A stretch of 64,000 bases of DNA from Trichaptum fuscoviolaceum. Its lineage: Eukaryota; Basidiomycota; Agaricomycetes; Hymenochaetales; Trichaptaceae. The first letter of the stretch is position 1; each line of letters begins with the position of its first letter. The position numbers were made by a program, and so were the translations under genes. The stretch is from positions 988,637 to 1,052,636 of the forward strand of contig CAJSYZ010000008.1 of NCBI GenBank assembly GCA_910574455.1, written 5' to 3'. Shown here in pieces: positions 1-11,627 of the stretch. The notes under the pieces were generated by a model, which was given only the letters and a program-made list of their open reading frames with translations, was not told where the DNA came from and did no database searches.

Positions 1-3000
1 CGTAGAGATATACAGTATGGTTATACTTTTCGGCTCCTACGGGTCAAGTCGTGTCGAACGGCTTACCGGCAACTGTATATGTGTACATCATACTATTCAT
101 ATTCAATTCGGCTAACAGTCGGCTGACAATTCTATAGCATATAATCATACCTCCCTGGGATCAGCGGGATCCTCTCGTATGTCTATATGTCTAAATGATG
201 GAAAAGAATCATAACGCTGTATCATTGGGTCGCATATACATGCACGCCCACAAGGTGCAATATCGAGCAATATAATCGCAAGAGGCGCGATAGGCCAGAC
301 AACTCTCCCAGCTGATTCGAAACCAAAAGTCCCGTGAAACTCAGAACGAATCACAAGGTCTTTGATTCCAGTCGCGAAAGCACAAGCGAATTCGAAGCCC
401 CTCCGAACCTCTGCTCATTGGGCAGGGCAACGCAGTTAAGCGACACAGCTAGAGGTGGCGTGCACAGCGAAGTGCGCCTTGGCAGCAGCTGTGTCCGGAT
501 AATCTAGAAAGTTACGGTTCGGCTTTTACGCCTGAAGTATTCTGCACGTTCTATGCCAGTGTATCGTTGTTAACGTTAGGCTTTGGACAGCGCACCTGAA
601 CGCCGTCAGATAGACAGCTGCCATCATACTTATGTATGCATAAGCGTTCCTTTCGCCCGATCATCGAATGATCTACGTACTGCTGCAATGTATGTGCATA
701 CAAAATTCTTAGCAACGATATCAAGGCTTAAGGCAACTTTTACGTACGAATATGCGCTTGATTATGTGCGTAAATAAACTGAAGTGAGTACGTATTCCGT
801 TCTGTAATTCGCGGTTAGCGCAATGTGTGAAGTGTTCGGAATCACATGATGAGCGGCGACCTACAACGAGTATTTTCTGAATTTTATAGATTAGATCCAA
901 TCGAATACAGCGCAGACGACGTCCGAATGTCAGCGTATCGTTGAGACTGCCCGGATTTCTGCTTCGACGACACCCGCCCTGCATATCGTGTGCCATAGAT
1001 GACCGGCCCCTTGCAATATACTGTACTTCCGTCTATGGACTTCGAGGGGAGTAGGACGTTCTGCTTGATGACGAGTATGTTGTCCCATAGCCGTTATCTT
1101 TTCATGCATAGTGCCTTCTATCGGCCGTAAAGGGAAACATTTAATTGGCGCCTGCGATGTGGATGGGAAGTCGAGGCGCATCGCCGGCAATAAGAGGCAA
1201 CCGGATACGATCAATGCGCCATCAATGCGCGAGACGAGATGAGGCACATATGTTGGCATACAAATTGCATCAAACAATTTGGTGCTTAGTGCGTAATGTT
1301 CTAGCGCCCTGTATCAGTTGTTAATGAATGAATCTGAGACGGGTCCTTCGATCGCAAATGGCATAGCGAGACGAGCAATTTCAACATAGAGATATCATTC
1401 GCAGCAGATAGCTTGAGTCAACCTTTTACAACGCGTTTGGAAGAGCGAGGAATTGGCAACGATGGTTGAGATTCGAGATTTGTCTCCGGCCGGTCACCAG
1501 TACAAAGCAAGCCCCCGGGTGAGTTGAAATTTGTTCGTATAGATCGCGGGAAAAGGCACGGAACTTGATAAACGATAAAGAGCAGATGGCGGCGATGGCG
1601 ATGGACAGGACTCGAGGTGAAGATTGGTCTATATGCGTCCGCCATGGAAGACCGCATTTGAGCGTTTAATTAGCATAGCCAGGTGATTGAGTGACGGGGA
1701 ACCTCTTGAATACTACGGAACATAGGTCTACGCAGCGCGCGTTGTGGGAGGCCAGACAAAAAGGGAAGGGAGGGAGGTCAGGCGGGCGGGCGGTGGGTAA
1801 GAAAAGGCAGGATACGTGTCTCGTCGTCTTTGCGATCGATGTTGAGCACAGAGCGGAAGCAAATATCTCTGCGAACGTGCCCCCCTCATCGGATCTCCAT
1901 TATTTCAAGAGAAATAGCGAGTAAACGGCGGGGCACATGACTGCTGGGTGTGAGGATGTCGAGTTCTTGTATGCACGCTTGTTGTCTTGTACCGCACCGG
2001 GAATCCCGATGCCGACACCCCCGATTCGTCGGTATGCAAATCGATTTGGGCGCGGGGATCACACGGATGCCATATGCGGGGGTACTACCCACGTGTCAGT
2101 CTAAAAATTCTACCCGATTCGGGTGACGAGCCGCCGCCAGTGCTTTCAAGAGGACAACGTGATCCGGATGTGAACCGGAACGATAAGGACGGAACGTGGT
2201 TGGCTGAGGCGGCATCGGTGTTGTGGTCCATGAGGCCTCCCATGCTGGGCTCTACGGGCCCACGGGTACAGCACACAACCTGGCTCCGCGAGCAAATGTG
2301 GGAATTCTTGAGGTCGAGGGCTCCAGCCAGAGTCGTCTCTCCGTCAACCCGATCCGGAACGAATTCCCACACCTTTACAGTATCAATCCTCCAGTCACTC
2401 GTAACTTGTTCCTACTTTGTTCTTGCCCCCTCCCTCGCCGTGTCATTTCCTCCTCCCTTCCCCGCAAACCATCCCCACTCCCCGCTTCTCCCGCCCCTCC
2501 GACGCCCAAGGCAGTGCGCTCGCGACAATCAGTATCGCGCAGCGCCAACACACGCAGCCACCCCGTGCACCGCGCCACGACCCGGCCAGGCTGCTGCATT
2601 GCTTAACCTCGAAACCCACTCTGGGCAGGGATATATTCCGTTGAGCTATCACCGCTTGCTACAATTCGGCCGTGCAGTGCTTCAATCGCTTCCAACCGCG
2701 GGGCAGCTCCATTCATCTCTCGTACATTCACGGGAAGAATATTGAAGCTCGAAGGTCCGACTCTTCTTCGCACCTCCATTACGTTCGGTTCTGTGCTGTG
2801 AACTGCCTGGAGAGAGGGAACGCGATCGTGACGACCGGCTTCACTCATCAGGTAGCTTTAATCTGTGGTTAAACTCGTCGATGAACTACAGCAAGCAATC
2901 GATATACACATCGTCTTGCCTTCGTCCTTGACTTCCATCTACTGTCAAGCTCATTAACGTCCAACGTTGCAGCACTTGGGGAAAGCCCAGGCCTCAAACG

Positions 3001-3050
3001 TACACATTCCAACATAAACAACCTACACTCTGGCTAGTCGTACGCGTTCT
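1..3050. other. Intergenic and upstream region, no gene recognised
   Basis: No open stretch here has recognisable domains or a convincing exon structure. From about 2400 to 2520 the + strand is strongly pyrimidine-rich (C/T runs), as is common in fungal promoters and 5' leaders. It lies 0.5 kb upstream of the AreA GATA-like gene that starts at 3051, so the last kilobase probably holds that gene's promoter and 5' UTR. The longest open stretch (1987-2745, +) has unstructured composition and no family resemblance, so it is not called a gene. Confidence 0.6.
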
Positions 3051-6000
3051 ATGGTGGCTCTGGAGACACCCGTGCTCTCCGTCGCCATCGATGCCGTCTC
3101 CAAAGTCGACGGAGAGAAAGCCCTTTGCGGCCTTATTACGCGTGCGTAATTCCGGCTCACTTGTAGCTCTTGTCATGAAAGTCTAATTCTTCACTCTTTC
3201 CCGCTCTCACTCGGTATGTAATTGCATTTGCATTTTTCAAATGTGACAATTGCATTCCTCACTGCGATTCGCCGATGACATAACCTTTGCATTGCACATG
3301 AACTTGGGACATTGGGGTATATCACGCAGTGTTCTCGAAATGCAAGTCGGGGTTACAAGACGGTCCCCGGTTAGAGAATATGGCCTGGCGGCTTTGGCAC
3401 GTTGAACGGTTTGAGCGCTCCCCATCCCTCCATCACCTTTGCTTCCCCGCATCCCCCGATGCTTCATCTTCCGGTGGCATCGCATCACCCATCACATCAT
3501 GCCCCTCTGCTTCATCTTGTGACTCCGCCTCTGCATCCTCGGGCTCGGATTGCTCAGATCAGGAGGACGGGGAACACTGGGATAAGGACGAACTGACTGC
3601 CGTCGGTTCCAAGCCCAGCCCTCTTCTTGTCGCATCTCCCTCGCCTCTGAACGATGTGAAAGACTCGAAACACCCCCTACACACCCACTCTCATCCGCTG
3701 AAACACCGAAAGCCTGATATGAGTCTCTCTGAATCGCCGCCTTCCCGGAGAAATTCGCGATCCAGAGAGCGCTCACACTCTCGGGATCGGGACGAGGCCC
3801 GGCATCCAGCGCAGAGTCATCCTGGGGCAGACCGACGTCCCTCGTTTTCCACGCGTCGGACGCATTCCAACACTTCGGTCGGCAAAATTATGGCGGACCT
3901 CCTACCGGAGAAATTGGATGTAATGGAATTGGAATTGGAATCAAAGCGGCGGAGGCCGAGTAGTAGTAGCTCGACTACCTCAGCAGCCACCGCGGCGATA
4001 GGACTGGGGCTCACAACGAAGGAGTTGAGTGAAGAGGATCGCTGGCGTGCTAGCTCATCGACACTGGCGCGTGACGATCACGAACCGGAGATTGTAAGTG
4101 TAGTCCTCCCAGAGATATCTCACCAGGTACATCAGGTACGTTTTCTGCCTGCACACCAATCTCCCCATTGCCCGCCGTTTCCCCCACCAAACGTCGCGTT
4201 GTAATTTGATGGTATAACCCCATGCTGATACATGATCTATTCCCCTTAGCCCCAGCCCAAGCCTCGGTGTCAACCGTCTCCCCAGCAGGGTTGGGACCCA
4301 GCTCAGCTGACTTTGTCTCTGTGCACGGGGTTGACTTCGGGCCCACTTCTGGTCACAGACTCGACGTCGCTTCCGAATGTAGTAATCGTGCATCCCACGC
4401 CCCATCATACCCCGCCGATGACACCCCAGGCCTCTCCCGTGCCGGCTTTCGGGCCTGGACCCATGTACCGCCACCTCGGGGGTGCGATTTGCACGGTGGG
4501 CGGGTCGGCATCGGATTCGGCCGACTCGATTGGTCCGAGTCTCGCACCGGCGGCGGAGCAGACGATAGCAGCGACGGCAGTGGCAGTGGCGACATCGAGC
4601 TCGGGTCAGATGAGACGCGATCTGGAGCAGCGGGATAGAGGTCGGGAACGGGAACGGGACAGCCTAGCCGTACCCACGCGCGCGCAGGCCAGGCAGGCAC
4701 AGTTGCTCGTGTTATCCGAGCAAAAACACCCCTCTCCAAAGCTTGAAATCATTGACCAGGCTCAACCTTCTATCCTTAACACCTCCATCACTCCAACGTC
4801 AGACTTGGCTTCTTCCTGCCCCGAAACGCTTTCCCCGGCCACGGCCTCTGGCGCAGGCGGATGTGCAAATTTGCAAAAATTACATGTGTCGGATGGATTA
4901 CAAACACACATGTCAAATTCCCAGCACCAGCAGCCAGCTGCAGTTTCGCCTCAATTATCTTCATCTTCCACCTCTAATCTTGCACGAGGCTATCAACGAC
5001 CGGGGCAATCGTCTCACCTACTACCATCATCGGAAGCACGCTCAAACTTCGCGACAGGCGACCTGAACACGAGGAGGGAAGGTACGCAGCCTGCACGTCT
5101 GAGTGCGACAGATATGGGTGAGAGCGCACAAGGTGCCGGACTTAGTGCGAGTAGTCGCTTTGAGAGCCGGTCTGAAGATGGCAGGGAAGGGGCATCAAGC
5201 CTCATCCGCGATGACAACGCTATCAACTCACATTCTAACACTATCTCTAATCGCGATTTGAACGGTGGAGGACAGCAGCCACGCTCGAGCACTTCGGCCG
5301 GTCCTGCGCCGAACGCGAGCGGCCAAGCATTGCAGCCACCAGACCAGAGTCAGAAGGACTTGAACCACAAGTTCTTCATTTCGCCTCGCGATGGCGGCAG
5401 CCAGGACGGCGATTCTCCTGAAACGAGTGCGTCGTCGCAGGTCGGTTCACATTCGGTTGTGTCTGCGTCTGTGAGTGTCTCAAACTCGGGCTTCACGGGA
5501 GATCCTGCGAGTGTTGCGTCTCGCACCAGCACGACGAGCCAGACGAAGTCCAGTAGCAGCGGACGGTCTGGCAGCTCGCGAGGTGGGCTAAAGATGCGGT
5601 CGAAGATGGGCGATCTGAAAGGCAAGGGGAAGGGCAAGGAGGTGCGTCTCGGCCCGGTCCAGTTCGTAAATCAGCCGCCGGTGCGTCGATCGCAGTCTGG
5701 ACAGAGGATCTACCAACAGGTGGGCGACATCGGTACTGTGCACCGTAGCTTGATGGGCGGGCGAACTGCGGCAGCGACAGCGTTGAACAGCAGCCTGCGC
5801 CGGCCGATGAACAACTTGCATGCCCATATACCTAAAGAGGCGGCGCCTACTTCATCGAAGCAGCAGCAGCAAGCTCAGCAGCATCCACCTCCAAAACAAT
5901 CGGCGAAGCCACCGCGCCAATTGGATAAAGCCGTCGCTGGTCCAGGACCTTCGACGACTGCTACGACAGGTGCAGGTGGGTTGAAGTCACCTGTATCATC

Positions 6001-7195
6001 AGGTTCTGGTCGGAGGAATAGCTCGCAGTCGCGATCACGTCCTCGAAGTGCTAGTGGGTGGAAGGCAGGTGTAACATCAACTTTGACTAACAAACATCGG
6101 ATTGATGTGGTGGATGACTCGGATGATTCGACGGAGGATGAGGATGAAGAGTGGGATACTGAGGATGGGTCCGATGAAGTCGAAAGGGCGGATAGGGTTG
6201 CGGATGATGGACAACGACATGAGGTAGATAGCAAACTTGTGGAAGCGGCAGCGGAGGCGCAGCGGCATCGGGATCTGTTCTCGAAGGTCGACCGGAGGTC
6301 ATACACACAACTCAAAACTTCAAACTCGGGTCTACTGTCCCAAATCTTCCACCCTCCACCAGAGCTTTTCCCTCTCGACCACCCATATCGTCACACGCGC
6401 TCAACACAAGACATCCTTGCTCATGTCACGCAAGGTCCTGCGCGACAATTCTATATGCCCGGTGCGATGACGGCGATGCAGTCCCAGAAGAGCAGCATCG
6501 CGATGCCGGCTGCAGCCAATGTTGTTGCTCAGGGCATGGGTTCTCCTAATAATACGCGCAAGAGTCCGTTACGGAAGCCGCCGCAGGAAACGGAGATGGA
6601 AAGTGATTCAGGAGATGACACGGAGAACAAGTTGGATATGTCAAAGAGCTTGGCTCAGAAGAAGCTTCAGGAGCATATGACCCGCTCTTCGAGTCGACAG
6701 CGCCAACAGCAAGAGAAGCAGCAGCAACAGTCTCGGCAGTTGCAGCCCGAAAGGCAAAGGTCTACTGATCAACACCAATATCGACCTGAGCTTCCTCGAA
6801 ATAATACTTTCGCGAATCCATCGAACCCTCAAGCTGTCCAGTATCGCCCTTCTGGCCTGCACACCGTCGCTACCGCCCCTATTGATCTCGGTTACCCATA
6901 CAACCTCCCCATACAACAGCCACCCTCCACACCGCGCACAACCCGCAGAAATTTCCTTTTGAATGAATTGTCGGAGAGCTTACGTCTGAATTTGCTTTGG
7001 GAGAGGCAGGTTAGCAAGAGGCCGACGAGCACAAGACGACCAGCTACAGCTGCCGGAGCAGTCAAGCCGATCACAGCAGTGAACGGTCAGAACGGCAACG
7101 TTGCGCAGGCGGTTGTGAAGGATGACGATCAAGCCAAGCAGGCTCGTAAGCTAGCTCGCACCAAGAGTTTGCAAGAAGACTTCGGAATCTGGTAG
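3051..7195 (+). CDS. AreA GATA-like domain (DUF1752/PF08550) regulatory protein, possibly with DUF3295
   Basis: Three exons are proposed: 3051-3141, 3330-4135 and 4250-7195, giving about 1280 aa. The first junction (C|TG) keeps frame and joins ALCGLIT to LFSKCKSGL, followed by RLENMAWRLW. This is the short AreA-type GATA-like motif (PF08550) found near the N-terminus of fungal regulators such as Mks1- and Reg1-like proteins. The rest is low complexity: Ser/Gln/Pro-rich, an RS-like stretch, and an acidic run (DDSDDSTEDEDEEWDTED). Conserved-looking blocks near the end (SGLLSQIFHPPPELFP and LNELSESLRLNLLWERQV) resemble fungal DUF3295 proteins. There is no GATA zinc finger, so DNA binding is not supported. 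The family is linked to nitrogen or carbon signalling; a specific role here is inference. The second donor is ambiguous: 4094, 4127 and 4136 are all in phase. Confidence 0.85.
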
Positions 7196-8040
7196 TTGGT
7201 CAGCAATTACCGGGTCCGTGCTTTCGCCTTCTTCTGCATCGCTCTGATTTCCTTTTCTTTTACTATCGCGTTCTTGGGATTTGTGATGAAGTCTTATCGC
7301 TACCGTCTGCACTTCTATTTGATGTTGACGAAAGGGTAACTTACGAGTCAGGAACGCTATAACGCTCCGGTATATTGTTCTTTGTTTTATAGTCTTTAAC
7401 CGCCGATGGATGTGCTTTAATTGCCCTCATACTGTTGGCTATTTGATCGCTTTTTTTCACTTTATCTTCCTCCTTCCTTCCAAACCTCATAACAATTCCT
7501 GATTGCTGCTCTCTTTCTCTCTTTCTCTTCTCTTATCGTGTATTTCTGTGCAATATTCTGCTATCATTCCTTCTCATCGTCCTCAATTCCACAAACACCT
7601 TAATCATCGCTGTCCTCCCTCTGTCCTCCATTTTCTTCTCTATGCCGGTCACAGTTCTCCTATTGTCTTTATCTTGTCAAATATCCCGCCCATGGGGCTC
7701 ACACAACGCATAACTGCACGTCTTTCTTTCTTCCGTTCTTCAATTCGTCAATCAACTTGCTATCTCTGCATTCTGTATCATTCTCACCAAGCGTAGCATC
7801 TAATCGTATGGTCCTGTAACTAGTTGACAATGCATTGCAATCTCTCTCGAGATTCATTCCAAAAATTGAGAGCTCCTCGCTATTTTGTCAAGATCGATTC
7901 GAAAGCTGTATGCATGAGCGCTTGATCTTACAATTTCTAATATAGTTCATCCAAAATTTCCTGGAATAAATTAGTTACCTACTAGGTAGCGATGCTCCAC
8001 ATCGTCGAAACCGGTGTCCTTCGCGCATATAGTGAACAAT
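7196..8040. other. 3' region between convergent genes
   Basis: This is the 3' side of the AreA GATA-like gene (+) facing the 3' end of the AIG2-like gene (-). It is T/C-rich on the + strand around 7440-7700. The pyrimidine-rich open stretch at 7503-7796 has no coding character. Nothing else was seen. Confidence 0.6.
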
Positions 8041-8859
8041 CTAGTTCAAAGCGCCCTCTTTCGCCTCATCGGCAGCATGATTGATTATGCCGTTCATAGC
8101 ACGCCTACGGTCGACCTCCGTGTACGACTCGCTGTCCTCTTTTGGGCCAACCCATTTCCATGCGTTATCTCGAATAAAGGCGTCGTATGACCAAAGCTCG
8201 GGTGCAAGAAGGCTCGTTGATGCTACCCATATGTACGTATCCGCGACGACAGGGTCGGCCAGCTGGTCGACAGAGGGAAGGGACGGAGCGGAGCTCGCGA
8301 TCACGCTATCGGATGGGTCATTCAGAGGCTCGAGCGGCCCCAGCGGGTAGACTTGCACCTTCCGGCGCTCATATTCCTGCGTGGTGTAGGAGGCGCATTC
8401 AGTATATATCGCATATAGGGGCGGAAGACTATGGACCGTACGTCTGCCTCGAATACGTCAAGAAGCTTGATGTCGTCTGGACTGAGTCCGACCACGAGAT
8501 TGCCTCGCACAGATCGTTCTTCCGGTGCGAGCTCGCGATCAAACAGAACCTTCGACTTGTCATAGGACAGCACGCCAGGGTAATCGCAGTCCTGCAGTTA
8601 TTTTGTCAAATCATCGAGACAGATGTCGATCACAGCTGCCATTGTGCCGCGGAAACACTGGCGCATGCTTACTTTTATACGGTGCCTTGTATGCTCCTTG
8701 CGCTAACATCAGTACCACACCTTGACCGTATACGATATCGTATGTACATACCAGAAGTACAGCGGGGCATATTGTTAGATGGGAACCATCATTGCCAATA
8801 ACTCTTTTGAGGACCTTTGGGTGTAAAAGTGTACCGTAGAAAAAAGCACTGATGGTCAT
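8041..8859 (-). CDS. Gamma-glutamylcyclotransferase / AIG2-like protein
   Basis: Four exons on the minus strand: 8752-8859, 8673-8693, 8442-8591 and 8041-8376, all joined in phase 0, giving 204 aa. The N-terminus has the family hallmark FFYGTLLHPKVL (the YGTL loop that binds the gamma-glutamyl group). The 21-nt second exon encodes HTRHRIK, and the third continues DCDYPGV, which matches the usual YTRHKVKxxDYPG stretch of AIG2/GGACT proteins (PF06094). Exon 3 ends in LLDVFEAD and contains the acidic LDVFE segment. Known family members release 5-oxoproline from gamma-glutamyl peptides in the cytosol; the exact substrate here is not determined. The length is normal for fungal members. Leaving out the micro-exon would break the conserved core. 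Confidence 0.9.
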
Positions 8860-9064
8860 GATTGTGCAGTGTGCACTCAGGCTGGAACGTAAGTAGCAAC
8901 TCCGAGCCCAAATGCATATTGGCAGCCTGAGATTGGCGAATTAACCGGCATCCACACCTCATCATCATGTTCGCGACTGATCCTTCTCATCATGGACGGC
9001 ATGCTTGTGTACGTGTAACATATATTTCCAACAAACAAACAAAATTACATTCCGTACCATCAAG

Positions 9065-9178
9065 TGCATTAAGAGGGAATCGAACCCTCGGCGGGTCGAG
9101 AGTCAGTCTGATTTGAAATCTCGACTCCATATTGAAATCAAATGGCAACGACCCAGGTTACCACTACCCCATTAATGC
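9065..9178 (-). tRNA. tRNA with an intron of about 42 nt, probably tRNA-Gly(GCC)
   Basis: Read on the minus strand, GCATTAA pairs perfectly with TTAATGC (7-bp acceptor stem) and is followed by discriminator A. The D arm is GGGT-AGTGGTA-ACCT. The T arm is GAGGG-TTCGATT-CCCTC. The anticodon stem is GGTCG/CGACC with loop TT-GCC-A, then an intron of about 42 nt starting after position 37. An ATGG in the intron can pair with CCAT of the loop, as expected of anticodon-intron pairing. The acceptor stem start GCATT also fits eukaryotic tRNA-Gly. The isotype is less certain than the presence of a tRNA. Confidence 0.75.
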
Positions 9179-9233
9179 ATATAAAAAGTTATTACTAGTA
9201 CTACAACGTTCAATTTAGTTTGCTTTAGTACTA

Positions 9234-9865
9234 CAGTGGCGAAAGGCCAAAACCCGCCTCTGGGTACAGGCCGGAATTTTGCGTGAAAACTCGCCATACT
9301 GAAATTTTTGTAATCAAAGTAAGAAAGATACGTCGATTTATGCAATAAAAAAATTTCTGGTCTATGTTTCAAATTTTTTTGAAGGACATGAATAATTTTT
9401 TGTGAGATTTTAGCCTTTACCTTTATTGGCCTTGGATTGGCTGGAAATATAATTGGGAGTGATTTCCGAGCCTTTCTGGAAAGCTTCCAATTAAGGTTAA
9501 ACAGCTGGATAACCTTTGCCGGGATACCGGAAAAAGATAAATTCCGATTAAAATTTCTTGTACTGACAATTTTTCTGCTTGGGGCCCATCGGATTGCGAA
9601 AAGACGTTGATTCCGCATGTTCCGAACCCGTGGGAAATAGTTAAAAGAGCTGCAGCCCCAAAATAAGCAAGATGTTTCAAATTCAGACATGAGATTTTTT
9701 TCGGAATCATTTTTGTGCAAAACTAATCTATAAGAATTGGAGATACACTGCATTCAAGTTAGAAGCTATTTATACAGTTTCAGGGTTATTGGTTAAGTTT
9801 TGTGTCCGTAGAAAGAAAAGTTTTGAGGGGGTTTCCGAGAGGCTGGTTTTAGCCTTTCGCCACTG
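9234..9865. mobile_element. Tc1/mariner-type MITE, 632 bp, TA target site
   Basis: The ends form imperfect terminal inverted repeats of 31 bp (3 mismatches). The left begins CAGTGGCGAAAGGC and the right ends GCCTTTCGCCACTG. Both ends are flanked by TA (9232-9233 and 9866-9867), the duplicated target of Tc1/mariner elements. The interior is AT-rich compared with its neighbours and has no recognisable transposase: the open stretch on the minus strand at 9172-9753 shows no DDE/D motif. The element sits 56 bp from the tRNA gene and 116 bp upstream of the enoyl-CoA isomerase start, so it occupies that gene's promoter. Confidence 0.88.
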
Positions 9866-9981
9866 TATGTATATAGTTTGGTATTCAAGTTATCACATGC
9901 TTGAATTGGTGTGGCCGAGAAATAGAGCTCTCCCCAAATGTCCGTTACACTGAACGTTAAACAAACCATCACGGCGGTTTC

Positions 9982-11110
9982 ATGATGACTACTAGCAGAA
10001 CTGGGATACCCTCTGACAAGCCGTTGCTCACTCTCACTCGGGATGGTGCGTGTATTGCGTCCATGTAACCACCATTTTCTGACTGGACTTCGAAGCAAAT
10101 TCATCTCTCTGGATCATCGAGATGCAGAACGGCGATGACAACCGCCTCACACATGCATTAGTCAACGACGCTCTCAAGCCTGCACTTGACATTGTTGAAC
10201 GTGAATGGCGACAGACATATAGAGCGGCGCAGGTGAAGGGTGCGAGCAAAGAAGGAGGAAAGGATGGGCGAGGTGCGTTGATCATCACCGGGAAGTTGGA
10301 TCAAAATAAGTTCTTCAGCAATGGTGCGTTCCTTCCTCTGTCCCTGTGTGTATCGGTCTCTTACATGGGTAAACTTAGGGCTTGATTACCAGAATGCCAT
10401 CAAGGACTACAACTTCTTCCAAGGCATATTAAAATCATGTATATGCACTATGGTCTCAGCGTTAACTTGTTCTCCTATCAGATACCTACAATCCCTTAAT
10501 CACCAGAATCCTCACTTTCCCAAGTAAGTGCGGATACTTTCCTATACCTCGCTCACTTGATTCTCTGACACTTGATGCCTCGCAGTTCCCGTCATTGCCG
10601 CACTGAACGGTCATACATTTGCCGGTGGCCTCATCCTCGCACTTGCCTGTGATTACCGGGTAATGATCGACGGCAAAGAACGACGTGCCTGGTGTTGCAT
10701 GAACGAAATCCATTTCGGAGCACCATGGCCAACATCTCTCGCAGCCGTTGCGCGCGCGAAGCTTACGCCTTTGACTCTCCGGGCGTTGGCACTTGAAGGC
10801 CATCGCTTTTCGCCCGATGAAGCTCTTGCAGCTGGTATCGTAGATGTCATCGCATGTGGCAGTTCCTCTATGGCTGTCCTCGAAGCTGCGAAGAAGCTCG
10901 CTCTCTCAAAAGCCGAAACCTCTAAGTCGGGCGCGTACGGTATAATCAAGGTATGTATGTGCAAATCTAGCATATAGTCGCTAAACACTGAATCTGCTTT
11001 GTTCTGGCGAACAGAAAGAGTTATATAGGCATACACTCAAAGACATTGCGAAAGAGTACAGAACTGTTATGCCATTCCATGAGGACGCGGCAGCCAAAGC
11101 ACGTCTTTAG
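9982..11110 (+). CDS. Enoyl-CoA hydratase/isomerase family protein, probably peroxisomal
   Basis: Six exons keep frame: 9982-10045, 10096-10323, 10379-10438, 10482-10523, 10586-10950 and 11015-11110, giving 284 aa. Crotonase-fold signatures are clear: LWIIEMQNGDDNRLT, FFSNGLD, the oxyanion-hole block IAALNGHTFAGG, ALACDYRVM, and NEIHFGAPWP at the position of the active-site loop. The spacing resembles the Delta3,Delta2-enoyl-CoA isomerase (ECI/PECI) subgroup, which rearranges double bonds during beta-oxidation of unsaturated fatty acids. The C-terminus is KARL, and ARL fits a PTS1 peroxisomal signal. Two in-frame ATGs, 9982 and 9985, can serve as start. A MITE lies just upstream. The assignment to isomerase rather than hydratase is inference. 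Confidence 0.88.
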
Positions 11111-11627
11111 CTAGATTATTAGCACTCATCTTCAGCGTTAAAATCATATGCATATACATACAACGTCACTTCTCTCTCGCAGAGCAATGATTCTGAAGAT
11201 AAGGATGTCCTTCGACTAAGCTCGTGATTATATGGAAAGACAGCAAACAATGAAACAAGGCCGTCTACGATTGCTACATAAAATGAGGAAATGCGTGAAG
11301 TGAGGAGGATTGCAACATGTGATACAAACAAGTAGGCAGGCGTAGTGGAGAATATCAAAGGACACAGATGAAATATTACGTGCAGATGCATGTTTAATTG
11401 CGCAGAGTTATTGAAAAGGTGCTGATTGAAACATGAGTTGGATGCTGGCTTCGAGTGCGAAAGAAGTAGAAGTAGTAGTGCGAGAGACGAGAGAATGGAT
11501 CAAACCAGAGTTGCAGACGAAAGATGAGGAAATAGGTACGTGAAGTATAAATAAGGCCTAAGGGGATTGGCTAGGTAAAGAAAAGGACGCATGAGTGAGA
11601 GGGACCCAGCTCGATACAAAAGTGGGC
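11111..11627. other. Convergent 3' intergenic region
   Basis: Space between the ends of the enoyl-CoA isomerase gene (+) and the histidine kinase gene (-). No coding stretch, RNA gene or repeat was recognised. Confidence 0.6.

Noticed and set aside
1987..2745. 252-codon frame upstream of the AreA GATA-like gene
   Set aside because: No recognisable domain, odd composition, overlaps a pyrimidine-rich promoter-like region, and overlapping frames on the other strand are equally long.
9100..9125. Selenocysteine or suppressor anticodon TCA in the loop-like GATTTCAAATC
   Set aside because: The D, T and acceptor arms fix the anticodon loop at TT-GCC-A. The TCA segment lies inside the intron, and fungi of this type are not known to use selenocysteine.
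9172..9753. 193-codon minus-strand frame as a transposase
   Set aside because: No DDE/D or helix-turn-helix features, AT-biased composition, and it runs across the MITE end. It is a chance open frame in AT-rich DNA.
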